This document shows positions 31,805 through 34,255 of a stretch of DNA of 34,255 nucleotides, in pieces (within the stretch, counting starts at the first letter, position 1; every line of letters starts with the position of its first letter). Made by a program: the position numbers and the translations under genes. Below the pieces are notes generated by a model. It saw only the letters and a list, made by a program, of their open reading frames with translations. It searched no databases and was not told the origin of the DNA. The stretch comes from Rubrivivax sp. Its GTDB lineage: Bacteria; Pseudomonadota; Gammaproteobacteria; Burkholderiales; Burkholderiaceae_C. Where the stretch lies: the NCBI GenBank assembly GCA_016788525.1, contig JAEUPD010000255.1:1-34255 (forward strand), read 5' to 3'.

Positions 31805-33045
31805 TGATGGCCGGCCGCCGCCGCGCGGGGCTGCTGCTGGGCACTTCGGGGCTGGGCAGCGCGATCGCCTGGCCGGTGCGTGGCCTGGCGCAAGTCGCGG
31901 CAGCCGGGCCCGCCATAGCGCCCGCCGGCGTGCGGCGCGGCCGGCGACTGGCCTTTCCGCGCGACCATGGTGCCCACCCGGACACGCGGCTGGAGTGGTG
32001 GTACCTCACCGGCTGGCTCGCGGCGGCGGGCTCCACTGCGCCCACCCACGGCTTCCAGGTCACGTTCTTCCGCAGCCGCACGGCATTCGCCCGGGCCGCT
32101 GAAGGCGCAGGCCCTGCGCCGGGCCGCTTCGTGCCCAACCACCTGCTGCTGGCCCACGCCGCATTGACCGACCTCACCTCCGGCCGCCACCACCACGCCC
32201 AACGCATCGGCCGCTGGAACGGCGAACCCGCCGCAGGCCCCGACCGCGCCGCCCTGCACGACGCCGCGGTGCACCTGGCCGGCTGGCAGCTCGCACGCGG
32301 CGACACCGATGTCGCGGCCGCGCCCGGCGAGACCGGCGCCAAGGCCGCATCCGCGGGCAGCTCCGGGCTGCTCACCGTCTGGACGACGCGCGTGCGCGCC
32401 GAGGGCTTCGCACTCGCCGGCTCGCTGCGCGCGGCGCAGCCGCTGCTGCTGCAGGGCGACGCCGGCTTCTCGCGCAAGGGGCCCGGGGAATCCCAGGCCA
32501 GCCACTACTACAGCTGGCCGCAGCTGCACGCCGAGCTGACGCTGGAACTGCACGGCCAGCGCGTCGCCGCCACCGGCCGCGGCTGGCTCGATCACGAGTG
32601 GAGCGACACGCTGATGCATCCGCACGCCGTCGGCTGGGACTGGATCGGCATCAACCTGGCCGACGGCAGTGCACTCACTGCCTTCCACCTGAGGCGCGCC
32701 GACGGCTCGGCGCTGTGGGCGGGCGGCAGCCACCGCACGCCCGCGGCCGCCGGACCGGGTGTCGCGCGCATCTTCGAGGCCGGCGAGGTGCGGTTCGAGC
32801 CCGGCCGTCGCTGGCGCAGCCCGGCCACGCACGCCGCCTACCCGGTGGACTGGCAGGTGCACACCCCCGTGGGGCGCTTCGGCGTGCGCGCGCTGCTCGA
32901 TGGTCAGGAACTGGCCGGCCGGCCGGGCAGCGGCGCGGTCTACTGGGAAGGACTGGCCGAGTTGCTCGACGCCGGTGACGGGCGCCGCATCGGCCTGGGG
33001 TACCTGGAGATGACCGGCTACGCCGCGCCGTTGAAGTTGTCTTGA
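31804..33045 (+). CDS. Secreted lipocalin-like (AttH / carotenoid 1,2-hydratase-like) protein
   Basis: 413 residues. The N-terminus (MAGRRRAGLLLGTSGLGSAI, then AWPVRGLAQVAAAG) has a twin-arginine-like signal with RR, a hydrophobic core and a likely cleavage near residue 35. The mature part matches the CrtC/AttH lipocalin-like fold: FPRDHGAHPDTRLEWWYLTG, GFQVTFFRSR, LLLAHAALTDL, SHYYSWPQL, the central GRGWLDHEWSD and GWDWIGINLADGSALTAFHL, and YWEGLAELLD. Carotenoid genes are absent nearby, so carotenoid hydration is unlikely; it probably acts as the extracytoplasmic partner of the upstream ABC module. Two tandem ATGs (31804, 31807) start it, the first overlapping the permease stop. Confidence 0.88.
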   Translation: MMAGRRRAGLLLGTSGLGSAIAWPVRGLAQVAAAGPAIAPAGVRRGRRLAFPRDHGAHPDTRLEWWYLTGWLAAAGSTAPTHGFQVTFFRSRTAFARAAEGAGPAPGRFVPNHLLLAHAALTDLTSGRHHHAQRIGRWNGEPAAGPDRAALHDAAVHLAGWQLARGDTDVAAAPGETGAKAASAGSSGLLTVWTTRVRAEGFALAGSLRAAQPLLLQGDAGFSRKGPGESQASHYYSWPQLHAELTLELHGQRVAATGRGWLDHEWSDTLMHPHAVGWDWIGINLADGSALTAFHLRRADGSALWAGGSHRTPAAAGPGVARIFEAGEVRFEPGRRWRSPATHAAYPVDWQVHTPVGRFGVRALLDGQELAGRPGSGAVYWEGLAELLDAGDGRRIGLGYLEMTGYAAPLKLS

Positions 33046-33189
33046 ATGCCGTGGGGCAGCGGGCTCGCTGTCTCCCGCGTTGCGCGAAGGGGTCCACCGC
33101 GCTGCGGCGCCGGCCCAGGGTCTGGAGCCCAGGGCACGTATGGAACGAAGGCCCAAGCTGCCTGAGCACCGCGAGCGGCGCCGCCCAGG
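33046..33189. other. 144-bp convergent intergenic region
   Basis: Lies between the lipocalin-like gene and the GGDEF-like gene. No gene, strong hairpin or T-tract is seen. Part of it is shared by long open frames on both strands, as expected from base composition. Confidence 0.5.
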
Positions 33190-34158
33190 CTACTTCTTGT
33201 CGGCGCGGGAGCCGTCGCGCGCGGCGCCGGGGGTCGGCCTGAGCCCGGCATCGAGGGGCGCGGCACGCACGCAGTTGCCGCCGGCGCCGCGTGCCGCGGC
33301 CAGCGCATCGACCACGTCGTCCAGCAGCGCCTGCAGGTACAGGTGCGCCGGCCGCAGGTGCGCCACGCCAACACTGACCGTGAAGCGCACGCGCCGCGGC
33401 GGCACCGCCACTTCCATCTGCTCGGCGCGTTCGCGGATGCGCTCTGCAACGTCGAGCGCACCGGTCGCATCGGCGTGTGCGAGGAAGACCGTGAAGCGGC
33501 CAGCCTCGTAGCGGGCCAGCGCATCGGCGCCGCGCAGCGTGGGCGCGGTGCCGGCCAGCACCTCGGCCAGCACCTTCTCGCCGGCGGCCTCGCCGAGCGC
33601 CTCGGTGAGCCGCGGGTAACGGTCGACCTCCACCAGCAGCAGTGCCGCACCCGTGCCGTAGCGGCGCGCGCGCGACCACTCGCGCCCCACCATGTCCATG
33701 AACATCTCGCGGCTCAGCGACACGCCCTGGGCAGAGGCGTTTGGCACCACGCCCGAGGCACCGTGGAGCCCGCCCGCGCCCGCGGTGGCGCCGGGCGCTG
33801 CCAAGGCCTGCGTCGCGGCATCGGCCCCATCAGGACCGGGGGTCGCGGGCAGCCCGGCATCGACACGGCGCGCCAGCCCGAAGAGGGCCACGCACAGCGG
33901 CACCGCCGCCAGCGCCGCACCGGCACCGGCCGCCAGGCCCGTCAGCCACGATGCCGCAGGCTGCAGCCACCAGGCCAGCGCAAAGCCGAGCACCGCGGCC
34001 AGCCCCATCGAGCAAAGCGCGAGCAGCACCGCCAGGGCGCGCGGCGGCATGCCACGGGCAGCGGCGCCGTCTCGTGCCATGCTTGAAGGACCCGAGGCCC
34101 CGGTGACCGGCCCACCCAGCGGCATGGGCAACGTCGTGGAGTCGATGTGATGCGGCAT
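33190..34158 (-). CDS. Membrane protein with degenerate GGDEF domain
   Basis: 322 residues from ATG 34158, with AAGG about 5 nt upstream. Two membrane helices (~41-64 and ~70-95) are joined by a short loop; a Gly/Ala/Pro-rich linker (~101-145) follows; then a GGDEF-like domain (~148-300): REMFMDMVGREWSRARRYG, ALLLVEVDRYPRLTEALGE, GEKVLAEVL, RYEAGRFTVFLA, VRFTVSVGVAHL. The signature expected as GGDEF reads EAGRF (218-222), and the metal-binding Asp position in the first strand is Glu177. Diguanylate cyclase activity is therefore unlikely; it may bind GTP or c-di-GMP, or act by protein contact. The tail is Arg/Lys-rich. The frame stays open upstream to 34245, but 34158 gives a sensible N-terminus. 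Confidence 0.85.
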   Translation of the reverse strand: MPHHIDSTTLPMPLGGPVTGASGPSSMARDGAAARGMPPRALAVLLALCSMGLAAVLGFALAWWLQPAASWLTGLAAGAGAALAAVPLCVALFGLARRVDAGLPATPGPDGADAATQALAAPGATAGAGGLHGASGVVPNASAQGVSLSREMFMDMVGREWSRARRYGTGAALLLVEVDRYPRLTEALGEAAGEKVLAEVLAGTAPTLRGADALARYEAGRFTVFLAHADATGALDVAERIRERAEQMEVAVPPRRVRFTVSVGVAHLRPAHLYLQALLDDVVDALAAARGAGGNCVRAAPLDAGLRPTPGAARDGSRADKK

Positions 34159-34255
34159 TGAAGCCTTGCGACCAGGACAATCCCGCTTTATTCGACCATA
34201 ACGGCCTGGACTTTTGCCCGGTCTCGGTGACACAGCGTGACGCACCCCCCGGAAA

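Noticed and set aside
34159-34255. Promoter of the GGDEF-like gene at the right edge
   Set aside because: The stretch is richer in A+T (GAATAA and TTATGG on the minus strand), but no -10/-35 pair with proper spacing could be chosen.

Overview
The window is a very G+C-rich, gene-dense stretch of bacterial chromosome. It carries about 30 genes, mostly housekeeping and metabolic, and no phage, transposase, CRISPR, rRNA or tRNA. The gene content points to a betaproteobacterium of the order Burkholderiales, in or near the Rubrivivax/Leptothrix group. The main evidence is an EarP rhamnosyltransferase next to an EF-P with arginine at position 32, the uvrC-pgsA pair, a fused MnmC, and succinyl-CoA:3-ketoacid transferase genes of proteobacterial type. 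The genus is inference only.

Layout. 1-4.8 kb (minus strand): uvrC, pgsA, a GTG-started EamA exporter and, coupled to it by ATGA, a D-malate/tartrate dehydrogenase cut by the left edge. 4.8-9.8 kb (plus): earP, efp behind a long structured leader, a DUF3445 (heme-dependent oxidative N-demethylase-like) gene, and mnmC, whose GTG start overlaps the DUF3445 stop. 9.9-11.7 kb: divergent rpiA and pyrD. 11.7-14.5 kb: a secreted GDSL esterase and an OmpW-like porin on the minus strand, separated from an unrecognised two-helix membrane protein by a 367-bp region holding two perfect 14-bp palindromes. 14.6-17.9 kb (minus): gamma-glutamyltransferase and the scoA-scoB pair. 18.1-19.1 kb (plus): a PaaI-type thioesterase closely followed by a PAS-LuxR regulator. 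19.4-23.0 kb: a tightly coupled operon of an MscS-related membrane protein, a NarX/LiaS-type histidine kinase and a NarL-type response regulator. 23.1-23.8 kb: a glutathione S-transferase. 23.8-24.3 kb: a non-coding region with a 164-bp tandem duplication made of nested palindromes. 24.3-28.3 kb (minus): SDR, YceH/DUF480, a 4HBT thioesterase, an SMP-30-like protein and an NAD(P)-binding protein. 28.4-33.0 kb (plus): a coupled export module of ABC ATPase, FtsX-type permease and AttH/CrtC-like lipocalin protein. 33.2-34.2 kb (minus): a membrane protein with a degenerate GGDEF domain.

How the parts work together. EarP and EF-P form a translation-rescue pair, and MnmC modifies the tRNA wobble base, so the 4.8-9.8 kb block is rich in translation factors. 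scoAB with the adjacent thioesterase and regulator suggests controlled acyl-CoA/ketone-body metabolism. The channel-kinase-regulator operon looks like a self-contained envelope-sensing unit.

No wholly new system is evident. The observations most worth checking are the palindromic tandem repeat at 23.9-24.26 kb, the recurring -10-like hexamers 5-9 nt upstream of start codons that lack Shine-Dalgarno sequences (possible leaderless mRNAs), the structured efp leader, the DUF3445-mnmC coupling, and several operator-like palindromes. All positions were read by eye, and no database search was run.
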